The notes: a model not told the origin generated them from the sequence alone. A stretch of DNA of 45,000 nucleotides from Paulinella micropora (GCA_019918135.1 WBZZ01003018.1:192501-237500); one strand, 5' to 3'. Shown: positions 9,811 through 19,097, counted from the first letter of the stretch. A program made the numbers and translations.

Positions 9811-9836
9811 GGTATTTGTTTAATATGTATTTCAAC
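9811..9836 (-). promoter_or_regulatory. Element B promoter motif
   Basis: On the minus strand this reads GAAATACATATTAAACAAAT, matching the motif before other element B genes, 20 bases upstream of the start at 9790. Related copies lie at 10048-10070 (22 bases before 10025) and 12168-12190 (75 bases before 12092). Confidence 0.65.
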
Positions 9837-9869
9837 AAAGACAAAAAAAATATGGTGTTGTGGTGGTGC

Positions 9870-10025
9870 TTACTGTCTGCTGTATTCCTTCCGTAATATC
9901 GTATTCAAAATTAATATTTCAAGCTCGTATTGTTTGAATTCTTCTGCGCTCACTTGTCTTTGAAGTTGTAAAAGATACCGCAAACGGCTAATTGTGTTAT
10001 TGTATATTGTGTCTGTTTTGTCCAT
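9870..10025 (-). CDS. Small hypothetical helical protein
   Basis: A 51-residue protein, Leu/Gln/Arg-rich and probably one long helix pair (residues about 10-48). The frame is open to 10070, but the additional 15 residues translate the promoter motif, so the Met encoded at 10025 is preferred. No family recognised; short length keeps confidence low. Confidence 0.45.
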   Translation of the reverse strand: MDKTDTIYNNTISRLRYLLQLQRQVSAEEFKQYELEILILNTILRKEYSRQ

Positions 10026-10079
10026 CTTGTATAATAAATGCTGTTGGTGCTTTAATACATATTTCAACAAATACGGCTA

Positions 10080-10658
10080 TTAAAACCTTAAACAACAAGC
10101 ATCAATACCGCCTGCGCCTGTTTGCGGTCCTCGTTCTTGGTTGCTGTATATATTGATTGGTTGCGGGTTTATGTTTTCAATTTCAACTTCTAATTCATCC
10201 AATTTATCAATTATATTTTTAAGGGCTTTACTAATCTTCTGGTCTGTTTCTTGTAATTCTTGCACCCGTTCTTCAACGGCATCAACAATCAAATTAATAC
10301 AATCATATGTTTGTTTTATTTTGCTTTTGATTGTCTTGTTTTTATTATACAAATCATCAATCAATTGTTCGTGGCCGTCAATTCTGCTTTTTAATTCATC
10401 AATTTCTTCATCTTTGTTTTTTAGTGCTTCAATGTTCAAACCGTCGCCGTGTTGTTTTAGCCATTCCGTTATTCGTTCAACCCGTTGGACGTGTTCATTT
10501 TCCCGTCGTTTTTCTTCCGCTTCCTTCTGCTGTCTTATCCGTTCCCGTTTTCGTCGTAAATATCCCGTTTGGTCCCAGTTTTGGCTATAAGTTCTACAAC
10601 GTGCACATAATTTATAACCTTCAACTGGTTCATATTGTTTGCACCGTGAGCATTTCAT
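10080..10658 (-). CDS. Zinc-ribbon plus coiled-coil protein
   Basis: A 192-residue protein. It starts with a zinc ribbon, CSRC at residues 3-6 and CARC at 18-21, followed by a basic stretch (YLRRKRERIRQQK) and a long coiled coil (about residues 60-165) with regular Leu/Ile spacing. The tail is Gly/Pro/Gln-rich. It looks like a nucleic-acid-binding or scaffold protein that oligomerises. The first part resembles the split gene at 10758-12092 in layout: two Cys pairs, then a basic segment. Confidence 0.62.
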   Translation of the reverse strand: MKCSRCKQYEPVEGYKLCARCRTYSQNWDQTGYLRRKRERIRQQKEAEEKRRENEHVQRVERITEWLKQHGDGLNIEALKNKDEEIDELKSRIDGHEQLIDDLYNKNKTIKSKIKQTYDCINLIVDAVEERVQELQETDQKISKALKNIIDKLDELEVEIENINPQPINIYSNQERGPQTGAGGIDACCLRF

Positions 10659-10874
10659 ATTCCCCCGTTGTAGTTTATTTGATGTGTGTTGCTGTATATA
10701 TTATCCTAAACAAATAATACAAAAAAAACGATTGTTTAACATATTCATACGATATTGTTATGCGGGTTGAATGTTTGCGGGTTGTGTAATTGCTGGTTGA
10801 ATTTTTTGTCGTTTATTTTGCCAACGGTGCGGATTGTTGGTATAATAAACTTTTTGGTATTCTTGCCGCTTGGT

Positions 10875-11933
10875 TGCGTAATCCTTTCTGATTAGGCTTC
10901 GTAAGATAAAAGGATCCTTGTCTCCACTTGATCCCTCCAGTGTCTTGACCATATAACCATAACTTTCCGATTGGTTCGAGCTTTGAATGCTTATGATCTA
11001 AACGATCTCTTTTGACTTCCTCTGTCTCCGTCGGTTCAGGACTCGTATCCATCGGTATCGATCCCACCTTGATCTCTGAATCCTCTGTCTTGAAGAGTCC
11101 CGCTCTTTGAACAGCTTGTCTGCTTTGTTTCCTCTTATGCTCTTCCGCAATCTCCTCATCTCCAATCTGAACATTGGTGTTCTCTTCAGCATTTTTCTCA
11201 TCCACCTTTGGTGGGTTCTTGAATCCATCTTGTATCCTGCCAAGAGCTTCTGCTTCCGACAAACCCCCCCCCCCCTGACTCAAGGAAAAGTGTCTGGGTT
11301 TACCATATCTAGCTCAACAGCCTCAGGTGCCTCCCCATCACAAAAGGAAAAAGGTGTCCGGGTTCGCCATATCTAGCTCAACAGCCTCAGGTGCCTCCCC
11401 ATCACAAAGGGAAAAAGGTGTCTGGGTTCGCCATATCTAGCTCAACAGCGTCAGGTGCCTCCCCGTGTCAATGTCTTCCAAACACATGCTCTCGTCAGAG
11501 CAAACAAACTTGGGGGTAACTAAAGTTAATCCCTCCAACGCATTACATGTGTGGAACATAATTCCCACACACCCTACTTCGCGATCTTGTAGGCTTAGCC
11601 CCCGTTTTCGGGCACTACCCTGGTCGGTGTTACACAAACTAAAAGGGGTAGCTAGCCCCTACCCAACCATAGACTTTCAGCCCTGAGACGGTACACTCAG
11701 TACAGGCTTCTCCAAAGATCTATGCCCTCCAGTCTAACCACGTACCTTGCCGCGTACTGATTTAACCCAAGAATGTCTTCCACTAACTGCTACTGTACAC
11801 TACAGCACAGTGCAGGCAATTGTCCTGTTTGTGTCTTGTCCTGTTCCTGTTCTTCCAATCAAGTCTCATATGTACCGACATACCAAAACAGTCTGCCACT
11901 TTTAGAAAAGGTCTTCTAGAATCTTATTACGCA
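10875..11933. mobile_element. Foreign 1,059-bp insert with short inverted termini
   Basis: This block is GC-richer than the AT-rich element around it and resembles host flank DNA. It begins TGCGTAAT (10875-10882) and ends ATTACGCA (11926-11933), an 8-base inverted repeat. No target duplication was found. On the minus strand it can also be read as an intron, GTAATAAG near 11931 to CAGAAAG before 10883, which also leaves the host gene in frame. It contains a 64-base tandem repeat and a 156-codon minus-strand frame (10813-11283) that crosses its edge and is not clearly a gene. It may be a non-autonomous transposon or an introner-like element. Confidence 0.55.
11282..11466. repeat. 64-bp tandem repeat in the insert
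   Basis: Units starting GTGTCTGGG or GTGTCCGGG occur at 11290, 11354 and 11418, each followed by CCATATCTAGCTCAACAG and a CAGGTGCCTCCCC segment, giving about 2.9 copies with few differences. Confidence 0.9.
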
Positions 11934-12187
11934 TGATTGTGCCCATTCTTTATACCTGTTGCGACAAGTCAAGCACGATTTTATTATTTTACCATTGCGA
12001 CCGCTGACAAATTCGTGTGCTGGTTTGGTATGGTGTCCAATATAACAATAACTCATTTGCGGTTGTTGTTGTGCGATTTCCTGCGGGTTCATTTTGGTAT
12101 ATCTTGGTGCTGTTGTATCCGTATGTTTTACTGTCTACGACCGTATGTTTTATATATACATTATAATATTTGTTTAATATGTATTTG

Positions 12188-12418
12188 TTAAATTGTTGCC
12201 ATAATATGTTTGAGTTGTTGTAAGTCCATATCCCGCAGTTTTGTGCGTATGCTTGAAATCGTCTGGGCCCTTTCTTTGTTTTGAGCCGTTTTGGATTGTG
12301 TCTTGTCTTTCTTTTGATAATTGTAATATCTGAATGTTTTGTGGTATGATATTTCACCATTTGCCTTTATGTATTTGCGGTTCCAATAATATTTTTTTCT
12401 TTCCAATGTGTCTGCCAT
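12188..12418 (-). CDS. Small basic hypothetical protein
   Basis: A 76-residue, Lys/Tyr-rich basic protein (ERKKYYWNRKYIKANG near the start). It ends in a short amphipathic helix containing LRDMDLQQLKHIM. It is probably nucleic-acid associated, but no family is recognised. The frame has a Met-Met start; the second Met (12418) is taken. It lies upstream of, and in the same direction as, the split zinc-finger gene. Confidence 0.48.
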   Translation of the reverse strand: MADTLERKKYYWNRKYIKANGEISYHKTFRYYNYQKKDKTQSKTAQNKERAQTISSIRTKLRDMDLQQLKHIMATI

Positions 12419-12497
12419 CATATATATTTACCTAACAAAATATTTTATAAATTAAAATAATATATTTAGTATAATATATAAACCCCAAACAATTACA

Positions 12498-13322
12498 ATG
12501 CCAGCCGAAAACCAAAACGCCGAAAACCAAAAAGTGTGCGATTGCGACACGCCAAAAACCTGCATATACACCAACAGAAAGCTGTATGACAAACTGTATG
12601 TTAAAATGTATACAAAATACACCGATACTTCAAAAACATCTGACGCCATGTATCAAAATTATAAAGAAGGTGGCTTCACTGTCCAGGTTTTCAAACTTGA
12701 CCAAAACAAAGCATTACGAGAGGGAACCAAATGTGCCGTATTACTGCGGGCAATGCGATTAGAAATTGCGGTTAAACAGGTAATTAAGGTAAATGAAATG
12801 TTTGACAAGGCAATGATAAATGCTGAAACACAATTCAATAAGTTGGAAGCCAAACACAGCAAATTGTTTAATTTAACCCGTGCAATGAGCAAACGAGCCA
12901 AACACGTGCTTGACGAAGACGAAAGACAAAAAACAACAATACGCGATTTACGAGCGGAAAACAAGAAATTACGCCAAGAAATCAAAGCACTGCGGTATAT
13001 GTTAGTGAATGAGCAAGCCGACCAAGAAGCGGAAGAAGCCGACCCCGAGCAACCCGACCAACCCGCACCAATTGACCTAATAACAAATACACCATTTGAA
13101 AAAGAAAACGTTTTATTAACATTAAGCAATCACCAACGACTTAAAAGTTATATGTTTGCCGTTAATATGTCGTTTGGCAAAATACTTGGTAATATACCAG
13201 ATAAAGAAGAATTGACAACCAAATACATAAAATTGAAATATCAAAGAACAATGTATGCCCACCCAGAAATTGAACCAATTAAAACAGATACTGAGTTTAT
13301 TGAAACACTGCGACAGTTGTGA
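12498..13322 (+). CDS. Coiled-coil protein, 274 residues
   Basis: First of the rightward genes in the centre of element B. The N-terminus is Gln/Asn-rich and has a CDCDTPKTC cluster. Residues about 95-175 form a long coiled coil (LRAENKKLRQEIKALR), followed by an acidic EEADPEQPDQP linker and a C-terminal globular part. A TTAGTATAATATATAAA element lies just before the start. The function is not recognised; a scaffold or DNA-binding dimer is plausible. Confidence 0.62.
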   Translation: MPAENQNAENQKVCDCDTPKTCIYTNRKLYDKLYVKMYTKYTDTSKTSDAMYQNYKEGGFTVQVFKLDQNKALREGTKCAVLLRAMRLEIAVKQVIKVNEMFDKAMINAETQFNKLEAKHSKLFNLTRAMSKRAKHVLDEDERQKTTIRDLRAENKKLRQEIKALRYMLVNEQADQEAEEADPEQPDQPAPIDLITNTPFEKENVLLTLSNHQRLKSYMFAVNMSFGKILGNIPDKEELTTKYIKLKYQRTMYAHPEIEPIKTDTEFIETLRQL

Positions 13323-13376
13323 TTGCCTAACAAGAATATTATTTTTTTTTAGCTTAATATACAAACCAAAACTAAT

Positions 13377-14012
13377 ATGAGCCGTTATTTTTATGATTTA
13401 TCACATATATCAAAAATCTGGGGATTGAACCCATATGAAAAAAGGTATATAAAAGGATATGCCCAGAAAGAATACGGCGTGTCATTAACCGACGAACAGA
13501 TTGAGCGTATACACAGCCAATTGCCAATATTGAAATATGAAGAACCAATACAATTGCGACTTGCTGAAAATGAAGCAACAATTAACCTGGAAAGCAAAGA
13601 CAATTCAATTGAGCACGGAATACATAACGAGGATTTAATCATACAACATTTGACCACGAAATTAAAAATGAATATCAAACGGGACCAATTGAGCCGAGCA
13701 TACAAAAAAACCATATACGACAACAAAATATAAATATATGGAAAGATTGACGGCATATACCAAGCCAAAGACGGGGCCCGATATTTGCTTGAAGTTAAAG
13801 CAAGAAAAAAAACAACAGGTGTGCGACCGTGGGAAATGATGCAACTACAACTTTATATGGATATTACAGGATTAACGGCATGCTTATTTGTGGATGTGTT
13901 AGACCAAATGAAAATGTATTATGTTGGATATGACAAAAAATATGTTAATAATGTGCTGGCTGGCTTAATTACTTTACATGAATATTTGGTGGCCCTTGAA
14001 CCCGCGGTTTAA
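13377..14012 (+). pseudogene. YqaJ/lambda-exonuclease-like nuclease with one in-frame stop
   Basis: The frame from 13377 ends at a TAA (13731-13733) after 118 codons, but the same frame continues without another stop to 14012. The two halves together make a PD-(D/E)XK nuclease of the YqaJ type: an HG-HNEDLI motif (the helix Glu) before the stop, then KIDG (Asp), LLEVKARK (E-x-K) and a QLQLYMDITG helix after it. Such enzymes resect double-stranded DNA ends and work with single-strand annealing proteins in viral recombination. The stop lies between the helix and the catalytic strand, so a truncated product would be inactive. Nonsense mutation is the simplest reading; readthrough cannot be excluded. 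Confidence 0.72.
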
Positions 14013-14181
14013 TTAATTTGCTGATGTCATATTCATACAATATTTGACGAGCCAATGTGTCGTTGATTTTACACGACGGCGAACGGATGATATACGATAT
14101 AACACATGGGATGCTACAAAATTGAATATTATCAATTACAATTTTGGAATTTATATTATTACAATACGAACAATTGGACAT
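13969..14181 (-). CDS. Small zinc-finger protein
   Basis: A 70-residue frame with CSYC near the N-terminus (residues 4-7) and FCSIPC at about 21-26, a four-Cys treble-clef or FCS-like finger, followed by a basic tail. It is convergent with, and overlaps by 44 bases, the nuclease reading frame. The Cys pattern argues that it is real; nothing more is known. Confidence 0.5.
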   Translation of the reverse strand: MSNCSYCNNINSKIVIDNIQFCSIPCVISYIIRSPSCKINDTLARQILYEYDISKLIKPRVQGPPNIHVK

Positions 14182-14247
14182 TATTATTATATATTATTAA
14201 TGATAATATTTATATAATTTTTTTTTAGGTCTTTGTTTAATATACAA

Positions 14248-14868
14248 ATGGTGCTTATTTTGGAATTATTCAAGGGCACAGGGTCCGTGGGTAAGGTAGC
14301 TAAAAAAAAGGGTTATAGGGTTATATCTGTGGATATTGACGCACAATATAAACCAGATATTGTGGCCGATATTCTTGAATTAGATTATGAAAAACTGCCG
14401 ACACCCGATTTTATATGGGCGAGCCCGCCGTGTAATACATTTTCAAATTTGGTAAATATTCAAAAAGACCCAGCACGAGATGGCAAGACGGGCAAGGCAT
14501 TGAACAGCAAGGGAAAGGAAGGCGACCGCATACTACGGCGAACATTAAAAATTATATCTTATTTTCAAAAGAAAAACAAAAATTTGGGCTTTGTTATTGA
14601 AAATCCGCACGCGATGATGCGATTACAACCAGCAATGAAAAAACTTGACTTGGCGACCACAACATACTGCCAATATGGTGATGTTAGATATAAGCCAACT
14701 GATTTCTTTAATAACTTTGATTTGGAATTGAAACCAGTATGTAGCAAAGAAACACCGCACGCGAAAAACCCCCAACACATAAATATTGTTGATTTGCAAT
14801 TGAATGAGCGATATAAAATACCTTCAAAATTGATAAAAGAAATATTCAAACAAGCTGGCCTGGATTGA
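14248..14868 (+). CDS. C5-type DNA cytosine methyltransferase
   Basis: A 206-residue SAM-dependent methyltransferase. Motif I is ELFKGTGSVG (residues 6-15), with VISVDID as the next strand. Motif IV is SPPCNTFS (59-66), Cys62 being the nucleophile, and IENP (117-120) carries the motif VI Glu. It is shorter than typical C5 enzymes and lacks an obvious large target-recognition region, like compact phage-type enzymes. The frame opens at 14233, but a TTTGTTTAATATACAA motif precedes the Met at 14248. It stops one base before the right arm begins (14869). Self-modification of the element DNA is the likely role; no partner restriction enzyme is evident. Confidence 0.78.
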   Translation: MVLILELFKGTGSVGKVAKKKGYRVISVDIDAQYKPDIVADILELDYEKLPTPDFIWASPPCNTFSNLVNIQKDPARDGKTGKALNSKGKEGDRILRRTLKIISYFQKKNKNLGFVIENPHAMMRLQPAMKKLDLATTTYCQYGDVRYKPTDFFNNFDLELKPVCSKETPHAKNPQHINIVDLQLNERYKIPSKLIKEIFKQAGLD

Positions 14869-14875
14869 CGACCCC

Positions 14876-14885
14876 AAACAATCAA
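14876..14885. repeat. Inner-end copy of the AAACAATCAA 10-mer (right arm)
   Basis: AAACAATCAA inside a CCCC...CGGGG context, seven bases from the inner edge of the right arm. Its inverted partner TTGATTGTTT closes the arm at 21470-21479. Confidence 0.75.
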
Positions 14886-14914
14886 CGGGGCCACATATGT
14901 CTGCCGTGTTTGTT

Positions 14915-14937
14915 GAATTATGTATTAAACAAATACC
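14915..14937 (+). promoter_or_regulatory. Element B promoter motif (right arm)
   Basis: Contains ATGTATTAAACAAATACC, 31 bases before the start at 14969 and followed by TATTATATAAAA, a TATA-like box. A second copy at 15781-15803 precedes the primase-helicase start at 15838 by 34 bases. Confidence 0.68.
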
Positions 14938-14968
14938 TGTATTATATAAAACAAGGACAAACAACAAA

Positions 14969-15580
14969 ATGCTTAAATACACACTACGCGAGGCCGTTGA
15001 GTTTTACAGGCACGAACGACAGGGAAGCGCCAAAGGAATGAAACCAAAAGACAAAACAATATTGGCATTTTCGTTAAACGGCGATTACAGCGAAACCAAA
15101 CCAAAGCAGATTTACGAGATTGCGAATGCCATACGGTTTATGTTTCAAATAGCACCACCGCGAGCACAAAGCAGCCGCCAGTTTTATTTTACATTAGAAA
15201 AAGAAGAAGCCAACAACATTTTGCGGTGGTTGGGTTATGCTGATACACTGACCCGCGACGATATACGAATTGCTACAATAATGGCATTTGGTGAAAACCA
15301 TTTGAAATTTTCTAATATGTATCACGTGCCATTTTTCATATATTCAAAGCTGATGACCAAGAAATTTGGCAATGATGTGGGCAAACTTATTATGTCATTT
15401 GTTAATTTTGATACACCAGGCGACGATGCCATATGCCCAAAATGTTATAAATATTACAAAAAATCAATATTGGACAACCATATCAAAAACTGTAAAAAGG
15501 AATACAGATTGCCACCGTATATGAGGCATATGAAACTGGACAACCGATGGGGCTACCGAGAACACCAATTATTCAAATAA
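14969..15580 (+). CDS. Zinc-finger protein of unknown function (right arm)
   Basis: A 203-residue protein. Most of it is a mixed alpha/beta domain without a recognised family; it includes EFYRHERQGSAKG near the N-terminus and an RIATIMAFGENHL helix. It ends in a single C2HC finger, CPKCYKYYKKSILDNHIKNC (about residues 162-181), followed by a basic aromatic tail. It is the first gene of each arm and precedes the primase-helicase in the same direction, so a replication-accessory or regulatory DNA-binding role is plausible. The start at 14969 is chosen because upstream residues differ between the arms through a one-base indel. Confidence 0.7.
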   Translation: MLKYTLREAVEFYRHERQGSAKGMKPKDKTILAFSLNGDYSETKPKQIYEIANAIRFMFQIAPPRAQSSRQFYFTLEKEEANNILRWLGYADTLTRDDIRIATIMAFGENHLKFSNMYHVPFFIYSKLMTKKFGNDVGKLIMSFVNFDTPGDDAICPKCYKYYKKSILDNHIKNCKKEYRLPPYMRHMKLDNRWGYREHQLFK

Positions 15581-15837
15581 ACCCCCCACCGCCAATATTA
15601 TTATTTTTTTTGACCGACCACCAACAGCAGACCGCTACCCATACCCTAACAATAATTATTTATTTTTCCCGTTTTTTTTGTTATGTTATAATATAAGAAC
15701 CTTTTCAAAAAAGCTTCACCAAAATACGGATGATGAGGACAGCCACCCCCCGTATGCCACTAACCGAAACCAATGAAAATGAATTATGTATTAAACAAAC
15801 ACAACCATTATTTAAAACTAAACAAACACCTGAGACG

Positions 15838-18381
15838 ATGGCGAACACCAACACCAACACCATAACCAAGAAGTGGTATAAGGAACAAAAGCAAGCATTG
15901 GATGCGGACCCACACGGCCTGCTTTACAAATTTGGTAATTTTTCATTTACAACCTTTGCGAGCCAAAACGAATTTATTGAACATTTGGAAGTATCAACGG
16001 ACCGCCAATATTATGAAGTATTGATGACTGGTAAGCCACAGCGGATGGTGGCGGACATTGACGGCGACAACCTAAAAATGAACGATGTTGAGGTTATTAC
16101 ATTATTTCATGAGCTGATGGATAAATGCTTTACTGCTTGCGGGTTAAAGTTTAAAAAAAACAAGGTTAAAATGTTGGGGTCTTCTAAGGCAAACAAACTG
16201 AGCATACATTGGTCTTACGATGATGGGCTTGTATTTGCTAACCACGAAGCACAGAAGCAATTTTGGCAGTATGTTTCTTACCTAATTGAAACTGATGAAC
16301 AATTTGCGAAATTTAGATACACATACACACAGAAAGCAAACCCAACCGCCGACGAGCAACCCAAGCCAGCCAGAATGGAACTGCGGAACATTGTTGACCT
16401 GGCCATATACACTGCTAACCGTGCTTTTAGAACCATATACAGTTATAAGGAAGGACAAGCAGACCGTGCCTTTATACCTTACCGCTTACACGGCAACCCC
16501 GCCACAATGGTAAAATGTCAAGATGTTGATATTGATGAATACCTTATTATGCGACCCGATGAAACCGCATTTTACGATATCAAAATACCAGCACACGAAC
16601 CGCTACCCGCCAAGAAGCTGATGACATTTGAAGACATAAAGCAAATCATACTGGAACGAATACCCAATGTTGAGGTTGTGGGAATGCGGGACCAGCGGTT
16701 TATCCAGCTTAAAACAGTGGGCGCCCGTGTATGCTTGATTGGTGGCGAGGAAAACCAAACTGATAACTGTTTTGCTGTATGGCGACGTGATGGTTTATAT
16801 TTTGGGTGCCATGATGCTGATTGTGTGGGCAAATTAAAAAATGTATTCAAAATTGATAAGTATGAGGAAATACACAACCAGCAGGTATTATCATACACCC
16901 AATTATACGAGATGGGCCAGAAAGCACAAACCACTGCTGATTATTCAATGCTGACCGCTTTGGCTGTTAAATGGGTAAATGAGGGTGAGAATTGCACGAA
17001 TTGGTATGTTAAGCTTAGCAAACCAACAGTTTTACATACATATTATGACACCATAGAAAAAGAAATGCGTATGCGGTTGAAGTCAATTGAAGCGTTGAAG
17101 CACGAGTATATGAACCGCATAATACCAGTGCCAAACTGTGAGTTTAAAGATAAGCCAGCAAAACCCATTAAGCCTTTTATTGAATGGATGAACTCACCAA
17201 TGCGCAATGAGGTCAATGATATCAATTTTAGCCCCGCACATTACTTCAAGGCGGTAAGGGAAGGAAAAAGCCCGCATTCATATGGTTTTTACAATATATT
17301 TAATGGGTTTCAAATACCATACGAAGAAGCAAAGACGGCAAAACCATTTACAGAAGAAGAAATGATGCACGAACCATTCTTTTATCACATACGGGCCCGA
17401 TGGTGTAAATACAACCCTGCCCTATTCAAAAAAGTGTTAGACATATTTGCTTCAATTTACCAACAACCGCAAAAAAAGCTTAATATATCGCTTGTCTTAC
17501 AAAGCCCGCCAAGATGTGGCAAAGGGATTATTATGGAAGTTATCAAAGACATTATCGGCAGTAAATATTACTTTCAACCACTGGACCAAGACAAAGTGCT
17601 GGGAAGTTTTAACGGCCAACTGGTGGGCAAATTGATTACATTTATTGATGAATTGGGCTGGGGCGGTGATAAACTGGGCGGTGGCATACTTAAAAAGCTG
17701 ATTACTGAAAAGACCATTACAATTAATGAAAAATTCGTGCCGACTTATACGGTTAATAATACCAACAACATATTCATAGCAAGTAATGAAGACTGGGTTG
17801 TGCCCGCTGGATGCACAGAACAAAGATTTTTGGTATTAGAACTTGACCCCGAACTGGCACATATGGACGAAAAAACAAGAATTGAAACCAGTAAAGCAAT
17901 TGCGGGCGTGGACCGTAAGCGACTGGCACATACTTTATTGATGCGCGACTTATCACAATTCAACGACCGCAAAACGATAAACACCGAAGGCTTACGACAC
18001 CAAAAATTACAATCTGCGACCAAATTACAAAAATGGTGGTGTAATTGCTTGAATGCTGGATACATAGCAATTGAAGGACAAATGCCCATACAATTTAATG
18101 AAGAAGTGCAAAAAGACCGATTATACGACATATACACCAAAGTGGTAAAAAATCATTATTCAACAACCGCTTCATTTTGGAAACAATTAGGCGACTTGAT
18201 AGGCGAAATTGAAAGTAAAAGGCGGGTGTGCGCGGATGGAATACGAAGGCGAACTGTTAAATTGCCAACTTTGGAAGCCTGCCGAGATTTATGGTGTAAA
18301 TATTTTGACGATGAAGATTGGGAATTTGAAGGCGAATTTGATGAAACAGACAATGAATACGACGAAGAAGCAGACGAATAA
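15838..18381 (+). CDS. D5-type primase-SF3 helicase (right arm)
   Basis: An 847-residue replication protein. The N-terminal archaeo-eukaryotic primase domain has VADIDGD (Asp73 and Asp75), KLSIHW (His124) and VDLAIYTANRAFR (about 186-198). A Cys/His cluster follows near 324-329 (GCHDADC). The C-terminal superfamily 3 helicase has Walker A PPRCGKG (Lys562), Walker B LITFIDELGW (Asp604, Glu605) and motif C IFIASNE (Asn650). Such proteins prime and unwind viral DNA as hexamers, as in poxvirus D5 relatives and some virophages. The iteron field lies directly downstream. An upstream in-frame Met at 15730 would add 36 residues, but these translate the promoter motif. Confidence 0.9.
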   Translation: MANTNTNTITKKWYKEQKQALDADPHGLLYKFGNFSFTTFASQNEFIEHLEVSTDRQYYEVLMTGKPQRMVADIDGDNLKMNDVEVITLFHELMDKCFTACGLKFKKNKVKMLGSSKANKLSIHWSYDDGLVFANHEAQKQFWQYVSYLIETDEQFAKFRYTYTQKANPTADEQPKPARMELRNIVDLAIYTANRAFRTIYSYKEGQADRAFIPYRLHGNPATMVKCQDVDIDEYLIMRPDETAFYDIKIPAHEPLPAKKLMTFEDIKQIILERIPNVEVVGMRDQRFIQLKTVGARVCLIGGEENQTDNCFAVWRRDGLYFGCHDADCVGKLKNVFKIDKYEEIHNQQVLSYTQLYEMGQKAQTTADYSMLTALAVKWVNEGENCTNWYVKLSKPTVLHTYYDTIEKEMRMRLKSIEALKHEYMNRIIPVPNCEFKDKPAKPIKPFIEWMNSPMRNEVNDINFSPAHYFKAVREGKSPHSYGFYNIFNGFQIPYEEAKTAKPFTEEEMMHEPFFYHIRARWCKYNPALFKKVLDIFASIYQQPQKKLNISLVLQSPPRCGKGIIMEVIKDIIGSKYYFQPLDQDKVLGSFNGQLVGKLITFIDELGWGGDKLGGGILKKLITEKTITINEKFVPTYTVNNTNNIFIASNEDWVVPAGCTEQRFLVLELDPELAHMDEKTRIETSKAIAGVDRKRLAHTLLMRDLSQFNDRKTINTEGLRHQKLQSATKLQKWWCNCLNAGYIAIEGQMPIQFNEEVQKDRLYDIYTKVVKNHYSTTASFWKQLGDLIGEIESKRRVCADGIRRRTVKLPTLEACRDLWCKYFDDEDWEFEGEFDETDNEYDEEADE

Positions 18382-18467
18382 CCTTACCCTTTAAAACCGT
18401 AATATATTCATTTTTTTTGAGTTGGTTAAAATGGGCCGTAAGGGTCAAATGCGACCCAACCAGAGCC

Positions 18468-19050
18468 CGTCCAAGGAAAACCCAGCCGTCCAAGCAAAAC
18501 ATGGGACGTCCAAGGAGGCCAAAATATGCTTGGACGGGACGAGATACAGCAAATCAAACTATTAACCCTTAAAACCTTATAAAATAACCCCTTTTTATAA
18601 TAATAATAATAATGTCCAAGTGTCCAAGTAAAATTTTAATAAAAAGATTTTGTTTTTTTTCAACCAATAAAAAATTTTAATATTAGTTTGGATTTTTTCC
18701 TTGGACACCTGGACGGCTTACCCAAATGGACCCAATCAACGAATAAGTCCAAAAAACCACACCCGAGCCCATTTCTAGTCCTTGGACGGGACATGGTCTG
18801 CTTGGACGGACCTGGTCTGCTTGGACGGGGCCACAATTAGCCCCAATCAACAAATAACCCCATAAAAACACAACTGAACCATTTTTTTTCCTTGGACGGG
18901 CCCCCAAACAGCCCAAGCCCATTTTTTTTCCTTGGACACCCGGCCAATCTGCTTGGACGGGCCCACAATTAGCCCCAAACAGCCCCAGGACTTAAAAAAG
19001 GGTAAGCCACCCCCCAGCCAAATGGCCCACACTAACCAATATGCTTGGAC
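18468..19050. repeat. Iteron-like field, candidate replication origin (right arm)
   Basis: Fourteen copies of GTCCAAG or its reverse complement CTTGGAC occur within about 580 bases: five in the first orientation (18469-18628), nine in the other, mostly extended to CTTGGACGGG. Several sit in larger repeated phrases (CCTTGGACGGG after TTTTTTTT; GGTCTGCTTGGACGG twice). An AT-rich TATAATAATAATAATAAT segment (about 18596-18613) could be an unwinding element. There is no credible gene here. The position directly downstream of the primase-helicase gene suggests an origin; that is inference. Confidence 0.7.
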
Positions 19051-19097
19051 GGCCCACAACTAGCAACCACGGCCCCGACCGCCGAACACAACAACCC

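Larger units (their letters stand above)
10758..12092 (-). pseudogene. Small zinc-finger gene split by a 1.06-kb insertion
   Basis: The minus-strand frame starts at 12092 and runs 53 codons to 11934. It includes a YCYIGHH segment and SCLTCRNRYKEW, a Cys-pair zinc finger with a basic follow-on. The downstream half (39 codons including stop, 10874-10758) is in the compatible frame and continues the basic Lys/Arg/Gln-rich tail with NNPHRW. Leaving out 10875-11933 keeps the reading frame, giving about 91 residues. Unless the insert is spliced out, the gene is broken. The promoter motif at 12168-12190 lies upstream. Confidence 0.6.

Noticed and set aside
10813..11283. 156-codon frame in the foreign insert as a gene
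   Set aside because: It crosses the insert edge into the disrupted viral gene in another frame and shows no recognised domain.
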